This document shows, piece after piece, positions 29,715-39,655 of a stretch of 64,000 nucleotides of DNA. This DNA comes from Hymenobacter sp. CRA2 (lineage in GTDB: Bacteria > Bacteroidota > Bacteroidia > Cytophagales > Hymenobacteraceae). How positions within the stretch are numbered: position 1 is the stretch's first letter; the number at the start of each line of letters is the position of its first letter. The notes under the pieces are model-generated. The model was not told where the DNA came from, did not search any database, and saw only the letters and a program-made list of their open reading frames with translations. The stretch spans positions 1 through 64,000 of the forward strand of contig NZ_MVBC01000020.1 of the NCBI RefSeq assembly GCF_002007105.1, read 5' to 3'. The position numbers and the translations under genes are program-made.

Positions 29715-30916
29715 ACCTTTTCGATGATGGCGGCGTAGCCCTGGCCCACGCCGATGCACATGGTCACGAGGGCGTAGCGCTTGTTTTGCTGGTGCAGCTC
29801 CAGGGCGGCCGTGCTGAGGATGCGCGCCCCGCTCATGCCCAGCGGGTGGCCCAGCGAAATGGCCCCGCCGTTGGGGTTCACGCGCTCGTCGCCCTGCTCG
29901 ATGCCGAGGCCGCGCATGCAGGCCAGCACCTGGGCGGCAAAGGCCTCGTTGAACTCGATCAGGTCGATCTGGTCCAGCGTCAGGCCGGCTTTCTTCAGCG
30001 CCTGCTGCGAGGCCGGCACCGGCCCGATGCCCATATAGCGCGGCTCCACGCCCGCCACGCCCATGGACACGATGCGGGCCCGGGGCGTGAGGTTGTGCTG
30101 CTTGATGCCTTCTTCCGACGCCAGCAGCAAAGCGGCTGCGCCGTCGTTCAGGCCCGAAGAATTGCCGGCCGTCACGGTGCCGCCCTGCCGGAACGCCGGG
30201 CGCAGCTTGGACAGGCCTTCCAGCGAGGTGTTCGACTTGATAAACTCGTCCTTCTCGAACAGCACCGGCTCGCCCTTGCGCTGCGGAATCGGCACGGGCA
30301 CGATTTCCTCGGCGAAGCGGCCGTTGTCGCGGGCGCGGGTGGCTTTCTGGTGCGAGGCGTAGGCAAACTGGTCCTGGTCTTCGCGGCTGATCTGGTCGCG
30401 CTCGGCTAGGTTCTCGGCCGTTTCGCCCATGGCGTCGATGCCGTACTGCAGCTTCATGCGCGGATTCACGAAGCGCCAGCCGAAGCTGGAATCCACCATT
30501 TCGGAGTCGCGGCCGAAGGCGGTGCTGGCCTTGCTGATGACCAGCGGGCCGCGCGTCATGTTTTCCACGCCGCCAGCCACGAACAAGTCGCCGTCGCCCG
30601 CCTGAATGCCGCGCGCCGCCCCGATAGCCGCCGACAAGCCCGAGGCGCAGAGACGGTTTACCGTTTCGCCGGGCACCGTCACGGGCAGGCCGGCCAGCAG
30701 CGCGGCCATGCGGGCCACGTTGCGGTTGTCTTCGCCGGCTTGGTTGGCGCAGCCCAGAATGACGTCGGCAATTCCGGCCGGGTCCACCGAGGCGTTGCGG
30801 CGCAGCAGCTCCTCGATGACGAGGGCCGCCAGGTCGTCGGGACGCACGGGAGCCAGGGAGCCGCCGAAGTTGCCGATGGGCGTGCGGATGCCGTCGATGA
30901 TATAGGCTTGGTTCAT
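29711..30916 (-). CDS. paaJ: 3-oxoadipyl-CoA thiolase
   Basis: 401-residue thiolase with nucleophile Cys90 (RLCASGLSA), the [16 protein letters not shown] motif carrying the catalytic His, and the second Cys in CIGVGQG. In this context it cleaves 3-oxoadipyl-CoA to succinyl-CoA and acetyl-CoA and 3-oxo-5,6-dehydrosuberyl-CoA to the next intermediate. The same family includes beta-ketoadipate pathway PcaF; the paa neighbourhood decides. Length and motifs are complete. Confidence 0.93.
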   Translation of the reverse strand: MNQAYIIDGIRTPIGNFGGSLAPVRPDDLAALVIEELLRRNASVDPAGIADVILGCANQAGEDNRNVARMAALLAGLPVTVPGETVNRLCASGLSAAIGAARGIQAGDGDLFVAGGVENMTRGPLVISKASTAFGRDSEMVDSSFGWRFVNPRMKLQYGIDAMGETAENLAERDQISREDQDQFAYASHQKATRARDNGRFAEEIVPVPIPQRKGEPVLFEKDEFIKSNTSLEGLSKLRPAFRQGGTVTAGNSSGLNDGAAALLLASEEGIKQHNLTPRARIVSMGVAGVEPRYMGIGPVPASQQALKKAGLTLDQIDLIEFNEAFAAQVLACMRGLGIEQGDERVNPNGGAISLGHPLGMSGARILSTAALELHQQNKRYALVTMCIGVGQGYAAIIEKV

Positions 30917-30938
30917 GTCAGAAGGGAAATCAAACTAG

Positions 30939-31020
30939 GTCGTGCTGACGTGGGGCCTCACCCCCTGGTCCCCTCTCCGAAAAGGAGAGGGAGAGCGGCT
31001 TTGGCATGCTTAGCACGACG
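30939..31020. repeat. Palindromic repeat with nested hairpin
   Basis: The ends GTCGTGCTGA / TTAGCACGAC are near-perfect inverted repeats; inside is CCCTCTCC-gaaaa-GGAGAGGG. It lies between the paaI and thiolase genes. The CACCCCCTGG...CCCTCTCC unit is shared with the repeat at 35217-35386. Confidence 0.75.
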
Positions 31021-31035
31021 TTCGGTTTGGTAGTA

Positions 31036-31476
31036 CTAGGGAATTTCGTTGCTGGTGCGGTAGGAAGTGCCCTTGAATAAGGCAATCAGCTTCCCGTCTT
31101 GGTTGGTGAGGCGAATCTGGTAGACGCCGACTTTGTGCTTGAGGCTTTCCTCGCGGGATTCCACGGTAATCACGTCGCCGAGCTTGCCGGCTTCGAGGTA
31201 GTCGATGGTGACCGAGAGGCCCACGCTCTGGCGGCCGTGGCTGTTGCAAGCGAAGGCAAAAGCCGAATCGGCGGCCGAAAACGTGACGCCGCCGTGCAGG
31301 GCCTGAAAGCCGTTGAGCATGTCGGGGCGCACGGTGAAGTGCAGGCGGCAGTAACCCGGGCCGACTTCGTCGATCTGCAGGCCGAGCCAGTGGCTGAACG
31401 CGTCGTGGCGTAGCATCAGCTCCTGCACGGCCGCGGCCCGCTGCTGCTCGGGGCTAGTGGCTGCCAACTGACTCAC
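31036..31476 (-). CDS. paaI: Hotdog thioesterase PaaI
   Basis: 146 residues, hotdog fold with the PaaI signature MLNGFQALHGGVTFSAADSA (HGG loop and acidic residue). It hydrolyses ring-hydroxylated or stalled phenylacetyl-CoA-type thioesters to relieve CoA sequestration. GTG at 31476 overlaps the end of paaH by 23 bases; the alternative ATG at 31416 would drop a segment that resembles the usual PaaI N-terminus. Confidence 0.9.
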   Translation of the reverse strand: MSQLAATSPEQQRAAAVQELMLRHDAFSHWLGLQIDEVGPGYCRLHFTVRPDMLNGFQALHGGVTFSAADSAFAFACNSHGRQSVGLSVTIDYLEAGKLGDVITVESREESLKHKVGVYQIRLTNQDGKLIALFKGTSYRTSNEIP

Positions 31477-32644
31477 GCTGAAAAAACGTTTGTTCGGCCT
31501 TTACCAGGCGGCGCAGCAGGGGGCTGGCGCGGTAGCGGTCCTCGTGGTATTCCTCGTACAGCGCGTCCAGCGTTTGCAGCACGGCGGGCAGGCCCAGCTC
31601 GTCGGCCCAGCGCAGCAGGCCTTTGGGGTAGTTCACGCCCTTGGTCATGGCCAGCTCCAGGTCTTCCTTCGAGGCCACGTGCAGGTGCAGCGCGTCCACG
31701 GCTTCGTTGATGAGCATGGCCAGGATGCGGTTGAGCACCTGGTGGCCCAAAGCTGGGTCGCGGGTGGGCTCGGGCGGCACGGCGCCTTCGCGGTAGTCGT
31801 AGAAGCCGCGGCCCGATTTGCGGCCGTAGTAGCCGGCTTCGAACAAGCGCTTCTGGGTGAAGCTCGGCTTGAAGCGCGGGTCGAAGAAGAAGGCCGTGAA
31901 CACCGATTCGGTGACGCGGTAGTTCACGTCGTGGCCAATAAAGTCCATCAGCGCAAACGGGCCCATGCGGAAGCCGCCCAGCTCGGTCATGGCCCAGTCG
32001 ATGGTAGCCGCATCGGCTACGCCTTCCTCCAGCAGGCGGATGGCCTCGCCGTAGTAGGGCCGCGCAATGCGGTTTACGATAAAGCCCGGCGTGTCCTGGC
32101 AGAGCACCGGCAGCTTGCCCCAACTCTGCACCAACGCACGGACCTCCTCGGCCAGCCCGGCGCGCGTCTGCACCGCCGGAATGACTTCCACCAGCTGCAT
32201 CAGCGGGGCGGGATTGAAGAAGTGAATGCCGATGAAGCGCTCCGGCCGCTGGCAGGCAGCGGCAATGGAAGCAATGGACAGCGACGAGGTGTTGGAGGCC
32301 AGCACGCAGTCGGCCGACACCATGGCTTCCACGTCGCGGAACACGGACTGCTTCACGGCCAGGTCTTCCACAATGGCTTCGATGACCAGCCCGCAGTCGG
32401 CAAACGACTGCATGTCGTTGCAGGTCTTGACGCGGGCAATGGCGGCTTCGGCTTCCTCGGCGGTGAGCTTGCCTTTTTCGGCCAGCTTGCGCAGGTTATT
32501 GCTGATGCCGGTACTGGCGCGTTGCAGGGCGGCGTGGTTCTGGTCGAGCAGGCACACGGGGTGCCCGGCCTGGGCTACCACTTGCGCAATGCCCGCGCCC
32601 ATGGCGCCGCTGCCGATGATGCCGACTTTGATGAGCGTACTCAT
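31454..32644 (-). CDS. paaH: 3-hydroxyacyl-CoA dehydrogenase PaaH
   Basis: 396 residues: NAD-binding GSGAMG at residues 11-16 (GIIGSGAMGAGIA), active-site region GIHFFNPAPLMQLVE with catalytic His, GFIVNRIARPYYGEA, and a second C-terminal 3HCDH domain (YPKGLLRWADELG). It oxidises 3-hydroxyadipyl-CoA to 3-oxoadipyl-CoA. It abuts paaG with no spacer. Confidence 0.93.
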   Translation of the reverse strand: MSTLIKVGIIGSGAMGAGIAQVVAQAGHPVCLLDQNHAALQRASTGISNNLRKLAEKGKLTAEEAEAAIARVKTCNDMQSFADCGLVIEAIVEDLAVKQSVFRDVEAMVSADCVLASNTSSLSIASIAAACQRPERFIGIHFFNPAPLMQLVEVIPAVQTRAGLAEEVRALVQSWGKLPVLCQDTPGFIVNRIARPYYGEAIRLLEEGVADAATIDWAMTELGGFRMGPFALMDFIGHDVNYRVTESVFTAFFFDPRFKPSFTQKRLFEAGYYGRKSGRGFYDYREGAVPPEPTRDPALGHQVLNRILAMLINEAVDALHLHVASKEDLELAMTKGVNYPKGLLRWADELGLPAVLQTLDALYEEYHEDRYRASPLLRRLVKAEQTFFQRESVGSH

Positions 32645-33427
32645 TTATTGGCCGGTGAAGGTGGGTTGACGCTTTTCGAGGAAGGCCGCTACGCCTTCTT
32701 TGTAGTCGATGGTGGCGCCGGCGCGCAACTGGTAGTCGCCCTCGTAACGCAGCTGTTGGGCTAGGTCGTTGCCGAAGGTTACGTTGAGCAGCTGCTTGGT
32801 GTAGGCCAGGCCTTTGGTGGGCATGTTGGCCAGCTTGCGCACCAGCGCGTCGGCTTCCTGCTCGAAGGTCTCGTCGGAGAAGGTCTTGTAGATCATGCCC
32901 ATCTGCACGGCTTCGGCGGCCGATACTTTGTCGCCGGTGAGCATGAGGGCCGAGGCGCGCTGCATGCCCACGAGGCGAGGCAGAAAGAAGGTGCCGCCGC
33001 TGTCGGGAATCAGCCCGATTTTGCTGAAGGCCTGAATAAACGAGGCCGACTCTTTGGCTACTACCACGTCGCAGGCCAGGGCCAGGTTGGCACCGGCGCC
33101 GGCGGCTACGCCGTTCACGGCGGCCACTACGGGCTTGTTCAGCTCGCGGATCAGCAGCACGATGGGGTTGTAGTGCTTCGCCACGATGTCGGCCACCTCG
33201 GGCGCATCCGGCCCGGTGATTTCCGCCAGGTCCTGGCCGGCGCAGAAGGCCTTGCCGGTGCCGGTAAGCAGCACGGCGCGCACTTCGGCGTTTTGCTGGC
33301 ACTCACGCAGGCGCTCCTGCAGGGCCAGCGCCACTTCTTTGTTGACGCTATTGAAAACCTGGGGCCGGTTGAAGCGGATGGTCGCTACGCCGCCGTCGAT
33401 GGAGAAGAGCAGGGGAGAATCGGGCAT
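32645..33427 (-). CDS. paaG: Ring 1,2-epoxyphenylacetyl-CoA isomerase PaaG
   Basis: 260-residue crotonase-fold protein with FCAGQDLAEI and GAGANLALACD oxyanion motifs and LIPDSGGTFFLPRLVG, which carries the single catalytic Asp typical of PaaG. It converts the ring epoxide to oxepin-CoA. It lies directly before paaH and 180 bases after paaD, a gap with a large palindrome. Confidence 0.92.
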   Translation of the reverse strand: MPDSPLLFSIDGGVATIRFNRPQVFNSVNKEVALALQERLRECQQNAEVRAVLLTGTGKAFCAGQDLAEITGPDAPEVADIVAKHYNPIVLLIRELNKPVVAAVNGVAAGAGANLALACDVVVAKESASFIQAFSKIGLIPDSGGTFFLPRLVGMQRASALMLTGDKVSAAEAVQMGMIYKTFSDETFEQEADALVRKLANMPTKGLAYTKQLLNVTFGNDLAQQLRYEGDYQLRAGATIDYKEGVAAFLEKRQPTFTGQ

Positions 33428-33464
33428 GTTTGGAGGGAGTGGGAAGTAGCAGGGAGAAGCTAGG

Positions 33465-33600
33465 GCTAGTTCTCCTCCTCAGCTGAGGAAGGGGCTAGGG
33501 GTGGTTGAAAGACTAGAATTAAAAAGCTAATACTAGATGACGTCTCAAACGTTAAGGTCAACCACCCCTAACCCCTCCTTAGCTGAAGAGGGGAACTAGC
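33465..33600. repeat. Palindromic repeat between paaD and paaG
   Basis: The left arm 33465-33508 and right arm 33558-33600 are imperfect inverted copies (GCTAGTTCTCCTCCTCAGCT... / ...AGCTGAAGAGGGGAACTAGC) with CCACCCCTA cores, around an AT-rich 49-base spacer. It would form a long hairpin in the paa mRNA. Confidence 0.8.
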
Positions 33601-33607
33601 TCTAGCT

Positions 33608-34114
33608 TTAGTGGCACTTGAAATAGTCGAAGGGCTCTAGGCAGTCCAGGCACTGGTGGTGGGCCTTGCAGGCGGTGGAGCCGAACTGGCTGATCAGCTT
33701 GGTGTGGTTGGACCCGCAGTGCGGGCACTTGATGGCTTCTTCCTGACCGAAGAGGTTCAGGACGTGGCCGGTGGCGTCTTTGGGCGGGGCAATGCCGTAG
33801 GCTTCCAGCTTCTGCTTGCCGGCTTCTGACATCCACGCCGTGGTCCACGCCGGGCTGAGCTGGTTGTGAATCTGCAGCTTGGTGTGACCTTCGGCCAGCA
33901 GGCGCAGCCGGATTTCGGTGGCAATGGTGTTCATGGCCGGGCAGCCGGAGTACGTGGGCGTGATGGTGACGTGCACCTGCCCGTCGGCTTCCACCCGCAC
34001 TGCGCGCACGATGCCCAGGTCCAGGATGCTGAGCACCGGCACCTCGGGGTCGGAAACCTCCTCCAGCAACTGCCAGATGCGCTCCTCAGTCGGTGCCGTT
34101 GCTTGCTCTACCAT
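33608..34114 (-). CDS. paaD: Phenylacetyl-CoA epoxidase maturation protein PaaD
   Basis: 168 residues: an N-terminal MIP18/DUF59 domain (SDPEVPVLSILDLGIVR and TPTYSGCPAM) and a C-terminal zinc-ribbon-like region with CPHC...C...CLDC...CH. PaaD is needed for Fe-S or di-iron maturation of the epoxidase. The C-terminal cysteines are all present. It overlaps paaC by 7 bases. Confidence 0.93.
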   Translation of the reverse strand: MVEQATAPTEERIWQLLEEVSDPEVPVLSILDLGIVRAVRVEADGQVHVTITPTYSGCPAMNTIATEIRLRLLAEGHTKLQIHNQLSPAWTTAWMSEAGKQKLEAYGIAPPKDATGHVLNLFGQEEAIKCPHCGSNHTKLISQFGSTACKAHHQCLDCLEPFDYFKCH

Positions 34115-34908
34115 TTCATGCCGGGGTAAGCGCGTTGCATGTATTGCAGTTCGGCCAGCAGGTAGCCCAGGTGCTCGGAGTGGCGGCCGTCCTTGCCGCC
34201 CTTTTGCATGAACACGCCTTGGGGAACCGGCAGTGTGGCTTCCTCAAACACGCGGGCTACGTGCGCGTCGATCTGCTGCTGAATAGCAGCGTAATCGGGC
34301 ACGAAACCGGCGGCTTGCAGGGTCTGCTCGGTGGTAGTGGGCGTCGTCAGCTCGCCGCGGTAGCGCCACAGGCTGCCGATGGCTTTTTCGAGGCGGCGGC
34401 GGCTTTCGTCGGTACCGTCGCCGAGGCGAATCACCCATTCCGAGCTCCACTTGATGTGGTAGGCGGCTTCCTTCACGGATTTCTCGGCAATGGCGGCCAG
34501 GTGCCGGTCGGGACCGGCCTGCAGCTGCACCAGCAGGTGGTAGTGGAAGCAGTCGTAGAGGAACTGCCGCAGGATGGTGTGGGCAAAGTCGCCGTTGGGC
34601 TGTTCCACCAGCAGCGGGTTGCGGTACTCTACGGCCGGGCGCAGGTAGGCCAGGTCATCTTCGGTGCGGCCCTGGCCTTCTAGCTCGGCGGCGTACTGGT
34701 AATAGCTTCGAGCCTCGCCCAGCAAATCCAGCGAGATGTTGGCCATGGCCAGGTCCTGCTCCAGGACGGGGCCATGCCCGCACCACTCGGAAATGCGGTG
34801 AGCCAGGATGAGGCTGGTATCGGCCAGCTGCAGCACGTAGCTGAACAGCTGCTGGCGCAGCTCCGGCGTTACGTCGGGCAGGCTGATGCTATCGGTGGAT
34901 GCGTACAT
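34108..34908 (-). CDS. paaC: Phenylacetyl-CoA epoxidase structural subunit PaaC
   Basis: 266-residue ferritin-like all-helical protein. Family-like segments are LILAHRISEWCGHGPVLEQDLAMANISLDLLGEAR and HIKWSSEWVIRLGDGT. PaaC pairs with PaaA in the heterodimeric core. It is followed by paaD and preceded by paaB with an 11-base gap, a typical operon. Confidence 0.95.
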   Translation of the reverse strand: MYASTDSISLPDVTPELRQQLFSYVLQLADTSLILAHRISEWCGHGPVLEQDLAMANISLDLLGEARSYYQYAAELEGQGRTEDDLAYLRPAVEYRNPLLVEQPNGDFAHTILRQFLYDCFHYHLLVQLQAGPDRHLAAIAEKSVKEAAYHIKWSSEWVIRLGDGTDESRRRLEKAIGSLWRYRGELTTPTTTEQTLQAAGFVPDYAAIQQQIDAHVARVFEEATLPVPQGVFMQKGGKDGRHSEHLGYLLAELQYMQRAYPGMKW

Positions 34909-34919
34909 ACGGCCCGCAG

Positions 34920-35207
34920 TTACATGTGCTTGATGGAATCCGGCACCGTGTAGAACGTGGGGTGGCGGTAGATTTTGTCGTTGGCCGGCTCGTAGAAGGC
35001 CGCCGCATCGTCGGGGTTGGAGGCGTGCACATGCTTGGACTCCACCACCCAGATGCTCACGCCTTCGAGGCGGCGCGTGTACACGTCGCGGGCGTTCTGG
35101 ATGGCCATTTCGGCGTCGGCGGCGTGCAAGGAGCCTACGTGCTTATGGTCGAGGCCCTGCTTGCTGCGGATGAATACTTCCCACAGCGGCCATTCTTTTT
35201 GAGTCAT
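34920..35207 (-). CDS. paaB: Phenylacetyl-CoA epoxidase subunit PaaB
   Basis: 95 residues with the PaaB pattern WPLWEVFIRSKQGLDHKHVG, the HAADAEMAIQNARDVYTRR segment and SIWVVES. It is a small non-catalytic subunit bridging PaaAC with the reductase. Length matches the family. Confidence 0.95.
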   Translation of the reverse strand: MTQKEWPLWEVFIRSKQGLDHKHVGSLHAADAEMAIQNARDVYTRRLEGVSIWVVESKHVHASNPDDAAAFYEPANDKIYRHPTFYTVPDSIKHM

Positions 35208-35216
35208 GTTGAAATG

Positions 35217-35386
35217 CGTCTCACCCCCTGGCCCCCTCTCCGGTGGGGAGGGGGACTAGCTCTAGCTTTTGACTTCTAGAAACTGTCCGGGCCAGCAGGA
35301 AGAGGTATAAAGAGTTTGGGAGAGGAGGTTAAAACTAGAATCTAGTCCCCTCTCCTTTTTCGGAGAGGGGGCCAGGGGGGGAGACG
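35217..35386. repeat. Palindromic repeat between paaA and paaB
   Basis: The arms 35217-35259 (CGTCTCACCCCCTGGCCCCC...) and 35342-35386 are inverted near-copies, each with its own internal C/G-rich hairpin. It could attenuate or stabilise the transcript between epoxidase subunits, and it is unusual to find it between subunits needed in equal amounts. Confidence 0.8.
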
Positions 35387-35387
35387 A

Positions 35388-36341
<954 letters not shown>

Positions 36342-36357
36342 GCCTCCTTAACAAAGA

Positions 36358-36379
36358 TTAACTAACAGGCGTTAGTTAA
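36358..36379. promoter_or_regulatory. Probable PaaR operator upstream of paaA
   Basis: TTAACTAAC-AGGC-GTTAGTTAA is a perfect 9-bp inverted repeat. The core CTAACAGGCGTTAG differs at one position from CNAACGNNCGTTNG, the motif recalled for Thermus PaaR. A TetR gene is encoded 1.2 kb away in the same locus. Confidence 0.75.
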
Positions 36380-36439
36380 AAGTAGAAAAAATTTTCACGC
36401 CAGGACTAAACGTCAAGCTATCAGTACTGATACAGGGGC

Positions 36440-37519
36440 TTACTGGTCAAAATCCACAACCACCTTCTCCGATGTCGGGCGGGCCTGGCAGGAGAGGACG
36501 TAGCCTTTGGCCACTTCGGTATCGGAGAGGGAGTAGTTTACGTCCATTTCCACCGTGCCTTCGGTTACGCGGCAGCGGCAGGTGCTGCACATGCCGTTTT
36601 TGCAGGAGTAAGGCGCATCGATACCGATTTCCAGCAGCGCGTCGAGGATGGTGTCGCCGTAGTACGACATTTCCAGTACCTGCTTCATGCCCTCCAGCTG
36701 CACCGTCACCTGGCTGTGCTTGTCGTCCTCGCCGATGGGGCGTTGGGCTTGCCGCTCAGCCGAGCGCTTACCGCCCTCGCCCGAGGTAAACATTTCGAAG
36801 TGCACCTTCTCGGGCGCCACGCCCGCTTCCGTCAGGGCTTCCTTCACGCCCAGAATCATTTCTTCCGGCCCGCAGATGAAGGCCTCGTCGATGTCCTGCG
36901 GCGGGATGATCTTGGAGAGGAACTGCTCCGTTTTCAGCTTATCGATGCGGCCGAAAAACAGGTCGGCGTCGCCGTGCTCCCGGCTGAGGATGTGGTACAC
37001 GCTCAAGCGGTTGACAAACTTGTTCTTGAGCGCCTCAATCTGCTCCTTAAAGATTATGGAGTTGCGTCCGCGGTTGCCGTAAATCAGGTACACCTGGCTG
37101 TTGGGCTCCGTGAGCAGCACCGTCTTCACGATGGACATGACCGGCGTGATGCCCGAACCGGCAGCAAAGGCCACGTACAGCTTCTGGTTTTCGGGGTGTA
37201 GTTCGGTGTAGAAGCGGCCCATGGGCGGCATCACCTCCAGCTCTTCGCCCACGCGCAGCTGCTGCACGGCATGCGAGGAAAAGCGTCCCTCGGGCACCTG
37301 CTTGATGGCCACGCGCCACTCGTTATCGAGCGGGGAGGAGCAGATGGAGTAAGAGCGGCGCACTTCCTCGCCGTTCAGCTCGCGGCGGAAGGTGAGGTAC
37401 TGGCCCTGGGTGAAGCGAAACGTGTCCTGCAGCTCGGCGGGCACGTCGAGGGCCACCGACACGCAGTCCGGCGTCTCGCGGACGATGCTCTTGACTTTGA
37501 CTTTATGAAAACGGCTCAT
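36440..37519 (-). CDS. paaE: Phenylacetyl-CoA epoxidase reductase PaaE
   Basis: 359 residues: an FAD-binding domain (RRSYSICSSP), an NAD(P)-binding domain (AAGSGITPVMSIVKT) and a C-terminal plant-type 2Fe-2S domain with Cys306, Cys311, Cys314 and Cys344. It passes electrons from NADPH to PaaA. Here the gene sits upstream of the epoxidase core genes, behind paaR, instead of directly after paaD as in E. coli. Confidence 0.95.
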   Translation of the reverse strand: MSRFHKVKVKSIVRETPDCVSVALDVPAELQDTFRFTQGQYLTFRRELNGEEVRRSYSICSSPLDNEWRVAIKQVPEGRFSSHAVQQLRVGEELEVMPPMGRFYTELHPENQKLYVAFAAGSGITPVMSIVKTVLLTEPNSQVYLIYGNRGRNSIIFKEQIEALKNKFVNRLSVYHILSREHGDADLFFGRIDKLKTEQFLSKIIPPQDIDEAFICGPEEMILGVKEALTEAGVAPEKVHFEMFTSGEGGKRSAERQAQRPIGEDDKHSQVTVQLEGMKQVLEMSYYGDTILDALLEIGIDAPYSCKNGMCSTCRCRVTEGTVEMDVNYSLSDTEVAKGYVLSCQARPTSEKVVVDFDQ

Positions 37520-37549
37520 GTGATTCTAGTTGTCGGTTGTCCGGTGGGA

Positions 37550-37582
37550 GTTGTCAGGGTAGTGCCAGCGCGAACTGACAAC
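37550..37582. terminator. Hairpin between paaR and paaE
   Basis: GTTGTCAG (37550-37557) pairs with CTGACAAC (37575-37582) across a 17-base loop. There is no T-run, so it is more likely a processing or attenuating structure than a full terminator. Confidence 0.35.
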
Positions 37583-37596
37583 CCGCAGCGGCCAAC

Positions 37597-38241
37597 TTAT
37601 TTGGCCAGGCCGGTGAGCAGCATGGTGATGATATGGTCTTCTAGTTCTTCGGCCGACAGCTCACGGCCGGGGCGGTACCAGAGCTCCACCCAGCGCACGG
37701 CCGAGAGGATGGTGAACAAGGCCACCGACACGTTGATGGGCTGAAATTCGCCGGCGGCAATGCCCTGCTCAATCAGCCGCGCAAAGCCCTTCTCGTAGTT
37801 TTTGCGGGCTTCCTTGAACTGCGTCAGCTGCGGCTCGGGCAGGTACTTCCAGTCGTGGTTGGCCACCGATACGGCCGGCCCGTCCTCAATCATCAGCCGG
37901 ATGTGCAGCCGGATCAGCGCCTTCACCTTGTCGGCGTAGGAGGCCTCGGTCTGCTCGATGTCGGCCAGCTGGGAGATGTACGTGTGGGCGATGCGCGTGC
38001 AGATCAAGTCCAGGATTTCGTCCTTGGACTTGATATGGTTGTACATGCTGGCCGCTTCCATGCCCACTTCCCGCGCCAAATCACGCATGGAAGTACCGCC
38101 GAAGCCCTTCTGCTTGAAGAGTTTGGCGGCTTCGTCGAGGATGAGCTGGCGGCGGTTGGGCCTGCGCGACGATGGCTCCGGGTGTTTCTCCGGGGTAGCG
38201 CCTTCGGTAGCGGGGGCACCGGCAATGGGTTTCGGGGTCAT
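37597..38241 (-). CDS. paaR: TetR family regulator, probable PaaR
   Basis: 214 residues: a 28-residue Pro-rich N-terminal tail, then a TetR helix-turn-helix (RRQLILDEAAKLFKQKGF, TSMRDLAREVGMEAASMYNHI) and a ligand-binding domain. The location between paaK and paaE and the two palindromes near paaA and paaK suggest it represses the paa genes and responds to phenylacetyl-CoA, as PaaR does in Thermus (established there, inferred here). Confidence 0.85.
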   Translation of the reverse strand: MTPKPIAGAPATEGATPEKHPEPSSRRPNRRQLILDEAAKLFKQKGFGGTSMRDLAREVGMEAASMYNHIKSKDEILDLICTRIAHTYISQLADIEQTEASYADKVKALIRLHIRLMIEDGPAVSVANHDWKYLPEPQLTQFKEARKNYEKGFARLIEQGIAAGEFQPINVSVALFTILSAVRWVELWYRPGRELSAEELEDHIITMLLTGLAK

Positions 38242-38256
38242 AGCAGTTTTGGCGGC

Positions 38257-39597
38257 TTACAGGTGGCGCAGGTCTTTCACGCGGTTGAGCTTGCCGCCCT
38301 CGCTGCGCGGCAGCTGCCCGCTACCCAGCAAGGTGACCTTCATGCTTAGCCCGATGTTGTCCTTAATCTTCTTGGTAAACTGGCCCTGCAGCTGCCGCAG
38401 CGCGTCGTGCTGCTCGATAACGTCAGCCGTGAGCGTAGTCAGGCCCAAGGCGCGCAGCAGGGCTTCGGCCACTTCCACGCTTACTTCCACTTCGTCCAGG
38501 CTGCCGCGGCGGGTGGCCACCACCTGGTAGTTGGGCGAGGCGTGCTCCAGCGCGGCAATGATGTCTTCCACCTGGGTAGGAAAGAAATTGACGCCGCGGA
38601 TGATGAGCATGTCATCGGCGCGGCCGCGGATGGGACCCATTTTGACGTGGGTACGCTTTTCGGAGTGCGCGTAGTAAATGTTGGTGATGTCGCCGGTCCA
38701 GTAGCGGAGCACGGGCATGGCCTTTTTGGTGAGCGTGGTAAAGACCAGCACGCCCAACTCGCCCTCGGCCACTGGCTCGCCCGTGTCTTTGTCCACCACT
38801 TCGGGCAGGAAGTGGTCTTCCCAGATGTAGCTGCCTGTGCCGCGCTCGTCCACGTCCTCCTGCGACACGCCCGGGCCCATGATTTCGCTCAGCCCGTAAA
38901 TATTGGTGGCCGCTACCTGCAGGCCCTGTTGCACCTGCGTGCGGATGGCCTCGTTCCAGGGCTCGGCCCCGAGCACGGCGTAGCGCAGGTTGATGTCGTC
39001 GAAGCCGATGCCGCGCTTGACCAGCTCCTCGGCCAGCACCTGGGCGTAGGAGGGCGTGGCGCAGATGATTTCGGGCCGGAAGTCGCGCAGCAGGGTCAGC
39101 TGCCGGTCGGTGCTGCCGCCCGAAACGGGAATGACGGTGAGGCCTAGCTTTTCGGCGCCGTAGTGCAGGCCCAGGCCGCCCGTAAACAGGCCGTAGCCGT
39201 AGGCGTTCTGCACCTTCATGCCCGGCCGGCAACCCGCAGCGGCCAGCGAGCGGGCCACCAGTTCGCTGAAAGTATCTAAGTCGGCGGCGGTATAGCCCAC
39301 CACGGTGGGCTTGCCGGTAGTGCCGCTGGAGCAGTGCAGCCGCGCTACCTCCGTCTCGGGCACCGCGAAAAGGCCGAAGGGGTAGTTGTCGCGAAAGTCG
39401 GTCTTCTTGGTGAAGCCCAGTTTGGGCAGATCATCCAGGCCCCGGAACGTGGTGGGGTTGATGCCCAGGGCATCGAGCTTCTGCCGGTAAAACGGTACGC
39501 GGGCGTGCACGTAGGCCACCTGCTCCTTCAGGCGCGCGTTCTGCAAAGCGCGCAGCTGCGGCAACGGCAGGCGTTCAACGTCGGGATTGAACAGCAT
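38257..39597 (-). CDS. paaK: Phenylacetate-CoA ligase
   Basis: 446-residue adenylate-forming enzyme with the AMP-binding P-loop SSGTTGKPT at 90-98, YGLSEIMGPG and the hinge GRADDMLIIRGVNFFPTQVE. It activates phenylacetate to phenylacetyl-CoA with ATP, the first step of the pathway. It is the first gene of a paaK-paaR-paaE unit (15 and 77 base gaps). Confidence 0.95.
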   Translation of the reverse strand: MLFNPDVERLPLPQLRALQNARLKEQVAYVHARVPFYRQKLDALGINPTTFRGLDDLPKLGFTKKTDFRDNYPFGLFAVPETEVARLHCSSGTTGKPTVVGYTAADLDTFSELVARSLAAAGCRPGMKVQNAYGYGLFTGGLGLHYGAEKLGLTVIPVSGGSTDRQLTLLRDFRPEIICATPSYAQVLAEELVKRGIGFDDINLRYAVLGAEPWNEAIRTQVQQGLQVAATNIYGLSEIMGPGVSQEDVDERGTGSYIWEDHFLPEVVDKDTGEPVAEGELGVLVFTTLTKKAMPVLRYWTGDITNIYYAHSEKRTHVKMGPIRGRADDMLIIRGVNFFPTQVEDIIAALEHASPNYQVVATRRGSLDEVEVSVEVAEALLRALGLTTLTADVIEQHDALRQLQGQFTKKIKDNIGLSMKVTLLGSGQLPRSEGGKLNRVKDLRHL

Positions 39598-39655
39598 GGG
39601 CGGGAGTGGGAAAGCGGTGGCGGAGCGGTGCTACCAAGGTAATGACTTTTTACTT

